From an uncultured Eubacteriaceae bacterium (GTDB taxonomy: Bacteria; Bacillota; Clostridia; Lachnospirales; CAG-274): a stretch of DNA of 17,176 nucleotides. The translations under genes were made by a program, and so were the position numbers. Below, in pieces: positions 1-8,782 of the stretch. Every line of letters begins with the position of its first letter. Within the stretch, counting starts at the first letter, position 1. The stretch covers positions 1 to 17,176 of the forward strand of contig CANOGI010000014.1 of assembly GCA_947565475.1 (NCBI GenBank), in the 5' to 3' direction. The notes below the pieces were generated by a model, which was not told the origin of the DNA, did not search any database, and was given only the letters and a program-made list of their open reading frames with translations.

Positions 1-1
1 G

Positions 2-1573
2 GACGCTCTTATGCAAGCCAACAGGGCAAATAAGGCTAAAAGTACGTTTCTTTCCAATATGTCTCACGATATTCGTACTCCTATGAACGCTATTGTCGGT
101 TTTACTTCCCTTGCTATAAACCATATTGACAACACGGAACAAGTGGAAGAGTATCTTAAAAAGATTATGTCGTCCGGAAATCATTTGCTGAGTCTTATTA
201 ATGATATTTTGGATATGAGTCGTATTGAGAGCGGGCGGATACAATTAGATGAAAAGCCGTGCAGTATGCCCGATATTCTCCACGGACTCCGAAATATTTT
301 ACAAGCGGACGTTCACGCAAAACAGCTTGAGCTATATATAGACACCGTGGACGTTTTAGACGAGGATATTTTATGTGACAAACTCCGTTTAAATCAAGTT
401 CTTTTAAATCTTTTGAGCAATTCTGTCAAATATACTCCGGCTGGCGGGACAGTTACTATGAGAATAACGGAAAAAGCAGGGGCGCCGGCTGGCTACGCTA
501 ATTATGAGTTTCATATTCAGGATACCGGAATAGGTATGAGCGAGGAATTTGTGGAGCATATTTTTGAGCCCTTTGAGAGGGAGCAGAATTTTACTATAAG
601 CAGGATTCAGGGAACAGGACTTGGCATGGCGATTACAAAAAATATCGTCGATATGATGAACGGCTCTATTGAAGTTAAAAGCGAGCAGGGTGTGGGCAGT
701 GAATTTACGGTTTGCTTCACTTTCCGTCTGCATTCTAAGGCTAAGAAGCTTCCTTCTATGCCGGAATTGAAAAATTGCAGGGCGCTGGTTGTGGACGATG
801 ATTTTAACACTTGCGACAGCGTCTCATATATGCTTTCCCAGTTCGGAATGAGGGCGGAATGGACTTTGTCAGGAAAGGAAGCTGTACTCCGTACCCATCA
901 GGCTCTTACAAGGGGCGACGATTACTGCGTGTATATTATCGACTGGCTAATGCCGGACATGAACGGCATAGAGGTCACCCGAAGAATCAGAAAAGAAATG
1001 GGGGAGAATGTTCCGATTATCATTTTAACAGCCTACGACTGGTATGATATTGAGAATGAGGCGAAAGAGGCGGGTGTTACGGCGTTTTGCAGTAAACCTC
1101 TGTTTTTGTCAGAGCTTAGCAGCTGCTTAAACTCGGTTATAAATAAAGATAATTTAATTGACAGCAAGCCGGAGAGAGAATCAGAGAAGCTTAGAGCGGG
1201 ACGTATTTTACTTGCCGAAGACGTTGAGCTTAATCAGGAAATAGCGGTGACAATTTTAGGCGACGCCGGATTTTCCACCGAAGTAGCCGAGAATGGTCAA
1301 ATGGCTGTGGATATGCTGGAAAAATCAGACCCGGGATATTATCAGTTAATACTTATGGATGTTCAAATGCCTATAATGAACGGTTATGAGGCGACTAAAG
1401 CGATTCGTAAGCTTGATAATAAAGAATTGGCGTCTATACCTATTTTGGCTATGACAGCCAATGCCTTTGAGGAAGACAAAATAGAGGCGATAAACTCGGG
1501 AATGAACGGACATATTTCAAAGCCCATTGATGTAAAAGTATTATTCGATGTATTGGACGACATATTGAGTTAA
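2..1573 (+). CDS. Hybrid sensor histidine kinase/response regulator, 5' end missing
   Basis: This is the C-terminal part of a hybrid two-component kinase. The reading frame is open to the first base (D-A-L precede the first Met at 11), so that Met is internal and the sensor region lies outside the window. Numbering from that Met: a HisKA domain with phospho-accepting H19 in SHDIRTP; an HATPase domain with N-box N133/N137, G1 box DTGIGM (171-176) and G2 box GTGLGM (201-206); a first receiver domain (about 257-375) with acidic DDD 262-264, phospho-acceptor D311 and K362; and a second receiver (about 398-520) with E403/D404, D450 and K504. No HPt or DNA-binding domain follows, so the output probably passes to a separate HPt protein or works through the receivers. 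It is convergent with the carrier-protein gene, and nothing in the sequence ties it to the metabolic genes. The sensed signal cannot be told. Confidence 0.93.
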   Translation, partial: DALMQANRANKAKSTFLSNMSHDIRTPMNAIVGFTSLAINHIDNTEQVEEYLKKIMSSGNHLLSLINDILDMSRIESGRIQLDEKPCSMPDILHGLRNILQADVHAKQLELYIDTVDVLDEDILCDKLRLNQVLLNLLSNSVKYTPAGGTVTMRITEKAGAPAGYANYEFHIQDTGIGMSEEFVEHIFEPFEREQNFTISRIQGTGLGMAITKNIVDMMNGSIEVKSEQGVGSEFTVCFTFRLHSKAKKLPSMPELKNCRALVVDDDFNTCDSVSYMLSQFGMRAEWTLSGKEAVLRTHQALTRGDDYCVYIIDWLMPDMNGIEVTRRIRKEMGENVPIIILTAYDWYDIENEAKEAGVTAFCSKPLFLSELSSCLNSVINKDNLIDSKPERESEKLRAGRILLAEDVELNQEIAVTILGDAGFSTEVAENGQMAVDMLEKSDPGYYQLILMDVQMPIMNGYEATKAIRKLDNKELASIPILAMTANAFEEDKIEAINSGMNGHISKPIDVKVLFDVLDDILS

Positions 1574-1574
1574 G

Positions 1575-1744
1575 TTAGACCTGTTCGATAACCTAAGCTT
1601 GTGATATTGACAAAAGATTTTTTTGCCGTACGAGGGCTAATTTTCGCGGTAATATTTGTTATTTGTATTTCAAGAAAATTAGGCAAAGTAATGGCGGGAA
1701 AAGATTTGTCAAGGGGTATGGCGGAGGTTATTGAACAGGTCTAA
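1575..1744. repeat. 170-bp imperfect palindrome with 20-bp inverted ends, MITE-like
   Basis: The end repeats are TTAGACCTGTTCGATAACCT (1575-1594) and its inverted partner at 1725-1744, with one mismatch in 20. The interior is also partly self-complementary: TTGACAAA, GCC and CTAATTTTC on the left recur in reverse complement on the right. The unit sits right after the kinase stop codon and before the terminator. TA dinucleotides lie at both termini. It carries no transposase, so it could be a non-autonomous element or a relic. It contains a weak 47-codon open frame (1601-1744), listed separately. Confidence 0.55.
1601..1744 (+). pseudogene. Possible 47-aa membrane micro-ORF or gene-end remnant
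   Basis: A GTG-started frame encodes 47 residues: a hydrophobic stretch (GLIFAVIFVICI, about residues 12-23) followed by a basic SRKLGK segment and a polar tail ending VIEQV. It would make one membrane helix with a cytoplasmic tail. There is no ribosome-binding site before the GTG, and the frame is closed upstream by TAA at 1589. The frame lies entirely inside the 170-bp palindrome, and its last codons are part of the inverted end. It may be the captured 3' end of a membrane-protein gene, or chance. Confidence 0.2.
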
Positions 1745-1753
1745 TTAATTTTC

Positions 1754-1803
1754 AAATATAAAAAACTGAAAGAGACAAAAGTTTCTTTCAGTTTTTTATA
1801 TTT
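1754..1803. terminator. Bidirectional rho-independent terminator
   Basis: A 20-bp perfect stem (1754-1773 with 1784-1803) extends by A-T, C-G and a G-T pair to an AAAA loop. The stem contains CTGAAAGA/TCTTTCAG flanked by an A-run on one side and a T-run on the other, so it can terminate from both directions. It lies between the convergent kinase (ending 1573) and carrier-protein (ending 1819) genes. Confidence 0.85.
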
Positions 1804-1818
1804 ATTATTTTGATGTTA

Positions 1819-2058
1819 TTAAAACTCAATATCATATTTTCTCAAAATCTCTATACCTTTATCGTAAGAGCTAAAGTCTATAATATCGTCTGTTTCGAGC
1901 ATAATATCGAAAGTATCCTCAAGCTCGGCGACAAGGCTCATATGTCCGACAGAGTCCCAGTTCTCAACACCCTGATAAGTTAATTGTGAATTAACCTTAT
2001 CTTCTGATAACTCAAGGCTTTTTACAAACGCTTCTTTATACTTATCTATATTTGTCAT
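1819..2058 (-). CDS. Acyl carrier protein (mirror copy)
   Basis: This is the left-arm copy of the 79-residue carrier protein at 15119-15358, identical in sequence. It carries the phosphopantetheine attachment motif DSVGHM with S36. It starts at ATG after an AGGAGG site and ends 15 bp from the terminator hairpin. Full description is under the right-arm entry. Confidence 0.9.
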   Translation of the reverse strand: MTNIDKYKEAFVKSLELSEDKVNSQLTYQGVENWDSVGHMSLVAELEDTFDIMLETDDIIDFSSYDKGIEILRKYDIEF

Positions 2059-2124
2059 AAAATAAAACCTCCTGTTGATTATAGTATATATTTTTTATAT
2101 CGGCGAAAAGCGTGTTTTTATTAA

Positions 2125-2603
2125 TAGACTCTTTTGAAACTTTATTTATATTACAATTAAGGAAAAAATAAAAAGTCATTTATAGTCAAACCACTTGAAA
2201 AATAAACAAGTTTGGCGGGTTAAAATTATTTTCCCGGCGTTAGCGTCATAACTATACTCTCTTTCTGTGGTTTGCGAAAATAATTTAAACCGACAAGAGA
2301 AGTCACCCTCTTTTTAAGCGGTGAACTTCTCTTATATTTAGCGGGAGTGCAAGCTCCCGCTGAATATAAAGGCGAATATTTTCGCCCTTGGTTATGAGGA
2401 TTTTTGTATAGCAAAAATTCAAGTAGTCTATTAGACTTCTTTCGAAACTTCAAGTTTATAGAAGTAACGTCTGAAAAAAATATTTAATTTAATGCTTCTT
2501 TACGCTTTCGGCATTTAAAAAAGCAAAATGCCTTTCGCTAAACCATTAAATAAAATATTTTTTTATTGAATAGTCATAATTTTATAGTTTCGAAAGAAGT
2601 CTA
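2125..2603. mobile_element. Putative 479-bp non-autonomous TIR element (mirror copy)
   Basis: This is the mirror of 14574-15052. The ends are TAGACTCTTTTGAAACT (2125-2141) and AGTTTCGAAAGAAGTCTA (2586-2603), flanked on both sides by TTATTAA (2118-2124 and 2604-2610). It contains no coding region and separates the second dehydrogenase from the carrier-protein gene. See the right-arm entry for the internal structure. Confidence 0.45.
2287..2406 (-). repeat. Structured intergenic repeat, copy B (mirror copy)
   Basis: This is the mirror of 14771-14890. It holds three consecutive hairpins inside the putative TIR element upstream of the carrier-protein gene. Stems and pairing are described at the right-arm copy. 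Confidence 0.6.
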
Positions 2604-2661
2604 TTATTAAAATTTTTTTAGGTATACAGACGATAAAATTAAAAAAACGTAATATCCCCTG

Positions 2662-3411
2662 CTACTGGGAACCGCCGTCCACACGTATAACTTGTCCATT
2701 AATAAATGAGGCTTTTGATGACGCCAGAAAAACGACTGTTTCAGCTATTTCCTCAGGGTTGGCCAGTCTTTCCATAGCTGAACGGTGAAGCAGGTGTTCT
2801 TTAGCTATATTGGCGAATATTCCTACCATTTCCGTATCGCTCGCTCCCGGTGCCACAGCGTTCACCCTGATACCCAAAGGAGCCATTTCCGCCCCAAGGC
2901 ATTTTGAAAAAGAGATTATAGCGGCCTTTGACGGCCCATAAACGCAGTTTCCGGCGTTTGAGTCCATACCCGCCGTAGAGGCGATATTTATAATAGAGCC
3001 TGACTTTTGGCGTGTCATACGTTTTAAAACATATCTTGATAAAATCATGGGAGCGAAAGTATTTATTGAGAAAACTTCTTCCATTGTTTTTGAGGAAGTC
3101 AGCGGAAAAGAGGCGGCGTGTCCTATACCGGCGTTATTAACCAAAATATCAATATTCTTCTTTTCTTTAAATATGCTCTCAAAACCTTTTTTTATACTTT
3201 CCTCGGAGTTAAGTTCAAAATAGACGGGTTTGATAATAACGCCGTTGTCTTCTGAGATTGTTTTTATGGTTTCCTCAAATTCTTTATTAGGTTTTCTCGC
3301 GCATGCCCATATATTTGCCCCGTTTTCAGCGAGTTTTTTAACCACGGCCGCCCCGATGCCTCTGTTAGAACCTGTTACAACCGCGTTTTTACCCTCCAGT
3401 TCTCTACACAT
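2662..3411 (-). CDS. SDR-family oxidoreductase 2, FabG-like (mirror copy)
   Basis: This is the left-arm copy of the gene at 13766-14515. It is a 249-residue NAD(P)H-dependent short-chain dehydrogenase with TGSNRGIG at 13-20, NNAG at 92-95 and the catalytic set N117, S145, Y158, K162. It is identical to its mirror, and the analysis is given there. Confidence 0.92.
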   Translation of the reverse strand: MCRELEGKNAVVTGSNRGIGAAVVKKLAENGANIWACARKPNKEFEETIKTISEDNGVIIKPVYFELNSEESIKKGFESIFKEKKNIDILVNNAGIGHAASFPLTSSKTMEEVFSINTFAPMILSRYVLKRMTRQKSGSIINIASTAGMDSNAGNCVYGPSKAAIISFSKCLGAEMAPLGIRVNAVAPGASDTEMVGIFANIAKEHLLHRSAMERLANPEEIAETVVFLASSKASFINGQVIRVDGGSQ

Positions 3412-3439
3412 ATTAATTTTCCTTTCATAATTATAAATT

Positions 3440-3505
3440 TAACCGACTGAGGAAATCTAAATACTTAAAACGTAAATTACTTATGTGTCAGACTTCTGTC
3501 GGTTA
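3440..3505 (-). repeat. Structured intergenic repeat, degenerate copy C (mirror copy)
   Basis: This is the mirror of 13672-13737: an 8-bp stem TAACCGAC/GTCGGTTA around a 50-base interior, upstream of the second dehydrogenase. See the right-arm entry. Confidence 0.35.
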
Positions 3506-3578
3506 TGAGCGGACTTTTCCAGGAAATATTGGAAAAGTATGATGTTTTTATGAAATAAATAATGAAAATAAATGTTGA

Positions 3579-4778
3579 CTATTCTCCAAAATAGACAAAT
3601 CTTGACATATTTTCTATCATTTTATAGCCGTCCCAAATAAACTCAAGACCCATTGTTTCTCCCAAAGGCACTATTCTGTCCACTCCTCGTACACCATTTT
3701 TAAAAACAAGTTCTTTGATTTCCTCTTTATTTTCTCCTAAAAAAGAAATAGTCTGACATTGTTTTGTGAGAATAGGGACAATCTCTGAGATGTTTTTGGC
3801 GTCATACTCAAAAAAATAGCCTCCTCCGTTTTTATAATCCATAAGATTGGGAGTAAGTTTCTTAACGTCAATTCTCATAATTAAATTATTCCCTTGCTTG
3901 TTTAAAGAAACGTTTTGAGACGACATAGCGAGGGAACAAAAAGAGTTATATTTGTCAACAGCCTGAACAGGTTTCATATCATAATCATTTTTGACTAAAA
4001 TCTCAAGTTCTTTCCAAAATATCTCTTTTGCCTCTTTGATTTTACCGCCTGTCCAGACAACAATTCTTGGGGAACTGCAGGCGTTTTGGTCGGTGTAATA
4101 GGTATCAGTGTAAAATCCTTTCGCTGTTTTTTTAATATCCGATTGTAAGTATTTTTCAGAGTTTATCACGGCGACGGAAAACCTGTCGGCGAAAGTCATT
4201 TCTATTCCGCGAGGGGGAAGCTTAGCTTGTCTTATTGTTTCAATGGTTCTGTTTCCTCCCCATATAATTCGGACGTCGCATATTGACGAAAGCTCTTCGG
4301 TTATTAAATTACTATGTTCATATCGGACTATGCAGAAGTATGGCTTTAAATTGGAGAATTTTCCGTTTAACAAAGCATTGATAGCGTCGCTTATAATATT
4401 AACCTGCTCGAATTGTTTATTTGAAACCCTTATAATATTTATGTTGCCGGCGAGAACGGAAGAAGTCATCGACACGGCGAAATTTACGGGAACGTTTGAT
4501 GGGGCTATATGAAAAGCTATTCCCCTGCCGAGTCTGTTTTTATGGTCAGGGTGTTTGTTTTTCGCGGTGACAAGAGATGATTTTCTTATCCAATAAGCGT
4601 AAGAGATAACGTCGATATATCCACGTACTCTTTTATCGTTCAAAAGTTCTTTAGAAAGTTCAGACAAGAAGTCAACCGCTTTATCGGAAAACATCGGCAA
4701 AACGGGAACGTTTGGCATATTATTTAAGACGTCAAAGTTACCGACTAAAAATTCTATATCATTTGAATTTATCCGCAT
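3579..4778 (-). CDS. LuxC-like acyl reductase (mirror copy)
   Basis: This is the left-arm copy of the gene at 12399-13598. It encodes 399 residues with the aldehyde-dehydrogenase-type catalytic cysteine C234 in NACSSPR. Its start codon lies inside the end of the LuxE-like gene (20-bp overlap at 4759-4778). Confidence 0.9.
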   Translation of the reverse strand: MRINSNDIEFLVGNFDVLNNMPNVPVLPMFSDKAVDFLSELSKELLNDKRVRGYIDVISYAYWIRKSSLVTAKNKHPDHKNRLGRGIAFHIAPSNVPVNFAVSMTSSVLAGNINIIRVSNKQFEQVNIISDAINALLNGKFSNLKPYFCIVRYEHSNLITEELSSICDVRIIWGGNRTIETIRQAKLPPRGIEMTFADRFSVAVINSEKYLQSDIKKTAKGFYTDTYYTDQNACSSPRIVVWTGGKIKEAKEIFWKELEILVKNDYDMKPVQAVDKYNSFCSLAMSSQNVSLNKQGNNLIMRIDVKKLTPNLMDYKNGGGYFFEYDAKNISEIVPILTKQCQTISFLGENKEEIKELVFKNGVRGVDRIVPLGETMGLEFIWDGYKMIENMSRFVYFGE

Positions 4779-5838
4779 AAGTATCGCTGCACCCCCTTAA
4801 TTCGGCGTTTTTCAATCTTCCTATTATTTCTATATATTTTCCCTTTCGACCGCAGGGACAGTTGTCCTCACCTATGACAATTCCCTCATCTTCCGTTAGC
4901 AAGGAATGACCCGGATATGAGTGGGGCAAGACGGAAACAACTTGCATAATACCTTTTTTACCTATATCGAGCGGTTTGAAGTCCTTAGGGTCTCTTATAA
5001 TCACGTCTGAGTAAATACTGGCGTGTAAATGCCCGTACTCACACTCGGCGTAGATACATCCTGTCTGCTCTACCATTCCATAGTGGTCTAAAAAATGCTT
5101 TATCCCGCATAATTTCTTAAAACGGTCTTTAAAGTCGTTTCGGGAAAGGGCTTCTTCCTGTAATTTTTTCCAGCCACCTCCCGTCATCAGAAACGCTTCC
5201 GACATATCGAAAAATTTTCCAAGTTTTAATAACTCTTTATAAAAATGCTGCCATACCATAAAAGTAAATCCAAAAATAATAAACCGCTGCCCTTTATATT
5301 TATCAAGAAAGTTTTGCAGCTTCTCAAAATTTAAACTCATATCATCGTTTAAAACGTAAACGGTTTCTTTTGACACGATATTTAAACCGATAATCGCCGC
5401 TCCTCTCGCCGAGAACATTTTTCTGTCCTTTAAAACTGAATGAGTGTCAATAACGAGCATAGGCAGGCGCTTCTTTCCCCAGTAATCGCTTAAAATTTTT
5501 ATCATAACTTTTTGCTGAGATATCGCCGTCTCCTTATCCACAAAAATTTTAGAGACAGCCTGCCCCGTGGTTCCTGATGAAGTCATTGTTTTAAAAACGT
5601 CTTCCCGGTTTACGCTTAACAAATCATATTCCTTAAAAAGCCTCACAGGGAAAAAGGGAATGTCTGACACGGATTTAACATTTTCTTCTTTATAGCCAAC
5701 GGCGTTTAAAAAGCTGCTGTACTCGGCGCAGTGTTTTCTGTGAAATTCAGTTAAAAGCATTAATTCTTTTCTAAGTAAAATTTCTTTGTCATTTTTATTA
5801 AGCTCATAGGGATTTAATTGATAAAAATCATCTATCAT
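4759..5838 (-). CDS. LuxE-like acyl-protein synthetase (mirror copy)
   Basis: This is the left-arm copy of the gene at 11339-12418. It encodes 359 residues with the adenylate-forming motif TSSGTTGQ (86-93) and a cysteine, C350, ten residues from the C-terminus. It overlaps the transketolase C-half gene by 11 bp (5828-5838). Confidence 0.9.
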   Translation of the reverse strand: MIDDFYQLNPYELNKNDKEILLRKELMLLTEFHRKHCAEYSSFLNAVGYKEENVKSVSDIPFFPVRLFKEYDLLSVNREDVFKTMTSSGTTGQAVSKIFVDKETAISQQKVMIKILSDYWGKKRLPMLVIDTHSVLKDRKMFSARGAAIIGLNIVSKETVYVLNDDMSLNFEKLQNFLDKYKGQRFIIFGFTFMVWQHFYKELLKLGKFFDMSEAFLMTGGGWKKLQEEALSRNDFKDRFKKLCGIKHFLDHYGMVEQTGCIYAECEYGHLHASIYSDVIIRDPKDFKPLDIGKKGIMQVVSVLPHSYPGHSLLTEDEGIVIGEDNCPCGRKGKYIEIIGRLKNAELRGCSDTYADKFK

Positions 5839-6811
5839 TTATCTTGCTCCATTCATCTGTAATTCGTTTGGCTATAAGCTCACCTGTTAATCCCGCCCGC
5901 TCCCAGACAAATTTTTGAGAGCCGGCGGCGGTGTAGGTATCTTGAAATCCTATAAAAACCTGTTTCGGCGTATTATTTAAAGTGGCTTTAACCTCCGCCA
6001 CCGCGCTTCCCATACCGCCAATGACGTTATGTTCCTCAACCGTCACAATCATTTTATGTTTTTTGAATATATCCTCAAGACCTTCTTTGTCAATAGGTTT
6101 AATAGTGTGAGCGTTTATAACGGAACAACTGATTCCGCTTTCAGCTAATAATTTTTCAGCCCTCAAGGACTCGTTTACCATTAACCCCGTTGCTATAATG
6201 GCTATATCATTACCCTTTTTCAGTTCTTTGAGTTTTCCGGGGATAAACTCATAATCTTCTTTGTATACTATAGGGCAGTTTAGACCTCCGCTGAGGCGGA
6301 TATACATAGGCCCCTTAGTTTTTGATGCGTAGTCAACAATTTTCATAGCCTCCAGACTGTCCGCCGGGGAAAATACAGTAATTCCGGGAAGCGCCCTTAT
6401 GAAAGCCAAATCTTCCGTCGCCCAGTGGGATACTCCGGATTTAGCAGCCACAACTCCCGCCGATGAGCCGATGATTTTAACGTCGCAGCCCAGATAAGAA
6501 AGATGCTGCCTTATATGCTCAAGGCTTCTCACGGCGATAAAAGAGGCGTAAGTTGTGGCGAAAACACAATCCCCCTCCATAGCCAGGCCAGCGGCTATTC
6601 CAATCATATTTTGCTCAGCTATGCCAACGTTTAAAAATTTATCGGGATAGCTTGTCATATATCTCTCCATACCGGATAGAACAGCCAAATCAGCGGTCAA
6701 AAGCTTTAAGTTATTTTTATTTTCCGCTATTTCCGGCATCTTCACACCGAAGACCGAGCCTCTCTGTCCGAGTCTTGACCATATTCTTATATCTTTAGAC
6801 GTTACACTCAT
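5828..6811 (-). CDS. Transketolase C-terminal subunit (mirror copy)
   Basis: This is the left-arm copy of the gene at 10366-11349. It encodes 327 residues with the catalytic glutamate E66 in NVGIAEQN, the residue that activates thiamine diphosphate in this family. It lies 3 bp after its N-terminal partner gene, consistent with co-translation of the two halves. Confidence 0.92.
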   Translation of the reverse strand: MSVTSKDIRIWSRLGQRGSVFGVKMPEIAENKNNLKLLTADLAVLSGMERYMTSYPDKFLNVGIAEQNMIGIAAGLAMEGDCVFATTYASFIAVRSLEHIRQHLSYLGCDVKIIGSSAGVVAAKSGVSHWATEDLAFIRALPGITVFSPADSLEAMKIVDYASKTKGPMYIRLSGGLNCPIVYKEDYEFIPGKLKELKKGNDIAIIATGLMVNESLRAEKLLAESGISCSVINAHTIKPIDKEGLEDIFKKHKMIVTVEEHNVIGGMGSAVAEVKATLNNTPKQVFIGFQDTYTAAGSQKFVWERAGLTGELIAKRITDEWSKINDR

Positions 6812-6814
6812 TTC

Positions 6815-7654
6815 TCAGCCCTCTTTTCCAAGTATCTCATTTCTCGCCGTGTCATACTGTTCTTTTGTAAGTGTATGATGATGCCATTCTCTTTTGTTCT
6901 CAATAAATGACACGCCTTTTCCCTTAATTGTATCCGCTATAATAATATGGGGTTTTAAAGGCTCGCTTTCGGAAAAAGCCTTTAAAAGTTGGCTTATGTT
7001 ATGTCCGTCGCATTTTGACACAAACCAGTTAAAACTCCTCATTTTTTCTCCCAAATCCTCTATGCCCATAACGTCCTCCGTATCCCCGTCATAGGATAAA
7101 TGATTCCTGTCGATTATAACTGTGATATTATCTAATTTAAAATGAGCCGCCGACATAAAACCCTCCCATACGGAACCCTCATTAAGCTCGCCGTCTCCCA
7201 TTAAGATGTAAACTTTATTATCTCGTTTACGCTCTTTGAAGCTTAATCCTATTCCTATTCCCACGGAAATGGCCATACCAAGGCTTCCTCCGGAATACTC
7301 CAAACCGATTTCTTTTCTCTCGGGATAACCTGTGAGTCTGCCACCGTCTTTTTGAAACTCAAGAATTTCTTCATAGGGAATAAAGCCCGCTTCCGCGAGA
7401 GCCGGAATATGGGCGAGAACACAATGATTTTTACTTGGGATAAATCTGTCTCTGTCAGCGTTAAGAGGATTTCTGGGGTTTATATTTAAAACCTCGCCGT
7501 ATAAAGCCGCCATTATCTCAATACAGGACAAACTACCGCCCAAATGGGAACCGTTTTTTTCGGAGGCAAGCGCCATATCTAAAGCGGAAAGCCTCATTCT
7601 CTCAGCCATTTCATTTAATCTTTTAATATTTTCTTCCGAACAATTTATACTCAT
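6815..7654 (-). CDS. Transketolase N-terminal subunit (mirror copy)
   Basis: This is the left-arm copy of the gene at 9523-10362. It encodes 279 residues with the thiamine-diphosphate motif beginning GDGE (153-156) and closing at N184. It overlaps the upstream dehydrogenase gene through an ATGA junction (7651-7654). Confidence 0.93.
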   Translation of the reverse strand: MSINCSEENIKRLNEMAERMRLSALDMALASEKNGSHLGGSLSCIEIMAALYGEVLNINPRNPLNADRDRFIPSKNHCVLAHIPALAEAGFIPYEEILEFQKDGGRLTGYPERKEIGLEYSGGSLGMAISVGIGIGLSFKERKRDNKVYILMGDGELNEGSVWEGFMSAAHFKLDNITVIIDRNHLSYDGDTEDVMGIEDLGEKMRSFNWFVSKCDGHNISQLLKAFSESEPLKPHIIIADTIKGKGVSFIENKREWHHHTLTKEQYDTARNEILGKEG

Positions 7655-8394
7655 AATCTGCCTCCATCGACAACCATAATATGTCCTGTAATATAAGACG
7701 CCTCATCTGACGCTAAAAAAGCGGCGGCTTTAGCTATCTCCTCCGGTTTTCCCATACGTCCCATAGGCGTTCTGTCAATTACTTTAGCCATCTCGTCATC
7801 TGATTTGTAATGGCCCATATCTGTTTCAATAAGCCCTGGGGAGATACCGTTTACACGTATGCCCAAAGGCGCGAGCTCTTTGGCGATTGATTTTGTTATC
7901 CATATCAGCGCCGCCTTGCTTGAGCCGTAAGCCAAATATCCCGGATTATGCTCCATTCCGCCTACGGAGCACATATTAATTATAGAGCCGCTTTTCTGTC
8001 TTATCATTTTTCTGCTTACAAGTTGTGTAATCAATATTTGAGCGAATACGTTGATTTCATATACATCACGTATTGATTTAAGGGACGTCATAGACAACAG
8101 CCCGCCGTGAGGAACACCGGCGTTATTAATGAGCGCGTCTATATTTTTACGTTCGCTTATAATATCTTTTATTCCTGCCTTAATCTCCTCTTCTTTGCTT
8201 AAATCAAAATACACAGGTTTAATTAAAACGTTATATTTTTCGCTTAGCCCGTTTATATCTTTTTCAAATTCGCTGTTTTCCTTTCTCGCGCACGCCCATA
8301 TATTATAGCCTCTTTCCGCGAATTCTTTTAAAAGGGCTTTTCCGATGCCTCTGTTGCTTCCCGTGATAATCACGTTTTTATTAGCCGATGCCAT
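7651..8394 (-). CDS. SDR-family oxidoreductase 1, FabG-like (mirror copy)
   Basis: This is the left-arm copy of the gene at 8783-9526. The ATG at 8394 is preferred over the in-frame GTG at 8403 because the GGGGTGAG ribosome site overlaps the GTG and is correctly spaced for the ATG. This gives 247 residues. Confidence 0.9.
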   Translation of the reverse strand: MASANKNVIITGSNRGIGKALLKEFAERGYNIWACARKENSEFEKDINGLSEKYNVLIKPVYFDLSKEEEIKAGIKDIISERKNIDALINNAGVPHGGLLSMTSLKSIRDVYEINVFAQILITQLVSRKMIRQKSGSIINMCSVGGMEHNPGYLAYGSSKAALIWITKSIAKELAPLGIRVNGISPGLIETDMGHYKSDDEMAKVIDRTPMGRMGKPEEIAKAAAFLASDEASYITGHIMVVDGGRL

Positions 8395-8433
8395 ATTTCT
8401 CACCCCATAGATATTATTTGAGCGATTTTTAAT

Positions 8434-8545
8434 TGACAGAGGAAGTTCACTGTTTTTTAAGCGGGGGAACTTCCTCTTGTATTCATTGGGAGTGTAAACT
8501 CACTCTGAATACAAAGGTACTTTCGCCGTTGGTTACTGGAATTTT
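8434..8545 (-). repeat. Structured intergenic repeat, copy A (mirror copy)
   Basis: This is the mirror of 8632-8743, upstream of the first dehydrogenase on this arm. Together the two mirror copies of this repeat fill most of the 370-bp stretch between the divergent SDR1 copies. Confidence 0.6.
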
Positions 8546-8572
8546 ACCGTTAACTTGAAATTTTTATATTAT

Positions 8573-8604
8573 AATCTGTCATAAAGTATACTTTATGACA
8601 GATT
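8573..8604. other. Zero-spacer palindrome centre (fold-back junction)
   Basis: The symmetry axis falls between 8588 and 8589 in CATAAAGTA/TACTTTATG, with no loop bases. On each side lie 44 bases (8545-8588 and 8589-8632) before the structured repeat, and they hold nothing I recognise. Because the junction is symmetric, it cannot be decided from sequence which side is native. The real promoter of the SDR1 block is therefore probably missing from the window. Confidence 0.85.
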
Positions 8605-8631
8605 ATAATATAAAAATTTCAAGTTAACGGT

Positions 8632-8743
8632 AAAATTCCAGTAACCAACGGCGAAAGTACCTTTGTATTCAGAGTGAGTTTACACTCCCAATGAATACAA
8701 GAGGAAGTTCCCCCGCTTAAAAAACAGTGAACTTCCTCTGTCA
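8632..8743 (+). repeat. Structured intergenic repeat, copy A
   Basis: The copy ends 40 bases before the SDR1 start. Stem A pairs TTGTATTCA (8663-8671) with TGAATACAA (8692-8700) and continues with GAGTG/CACTC (8672-8676/8683-8687). Stem B pairs AGAGGAAGTTC (8700-8710) perfectly with GAACTTCCTCT (8729-8739) around a loop containing CGCTTAAAAA. Copy B at 14771-14890 has the same layout and the same loop core with different stem bases, so pairing is conserved while sequence is not. It could be a leader RNA element or a dispersed hairpin repeat. I cannot name a family. Confidence 0.6.
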
Positions 8744-8782
8744 ATTAAAAATCGCTCAAATAATATCTATGGGGTGAGAAAT

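Larger units (their letters stand above)
1..8588 (+). repeat. Left arm of a window-wide perfect inverted repeat
   Basis: This arm is the exact reverse complement of 8589-17176. The first bases GGACGCTCTT mirror the last bases AAGAGCGTCC, and the centre reads ATAAAGTA then TACTTTAT with no intervening base. Every coding region in this arm has a partner whose coordinates sum to 17177 and whose translation is identical. An artefactual fold-back (chimeric read, amplification or assembly) is the most likely explanation. A true palindrome this size would be unstable in most bacteria. Confidence 0.97.

Noticed and set aside
8738..8766. CTGTCA with TAATAT at 17-base spacing as a promoter for SDR1
   Set aside because: Both boxes match only four of six positions, and the predicted start is about 10 bases before the ATG, leaving no room for the ribosome site.
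8403..8774. Divergent promoter region between two real SDR1 operons
   Set aside because: The divergent layout is created by the perfect palindrome. The two copies are one gene seen twice, and no promoter with sensible spacing is visible near the centre.
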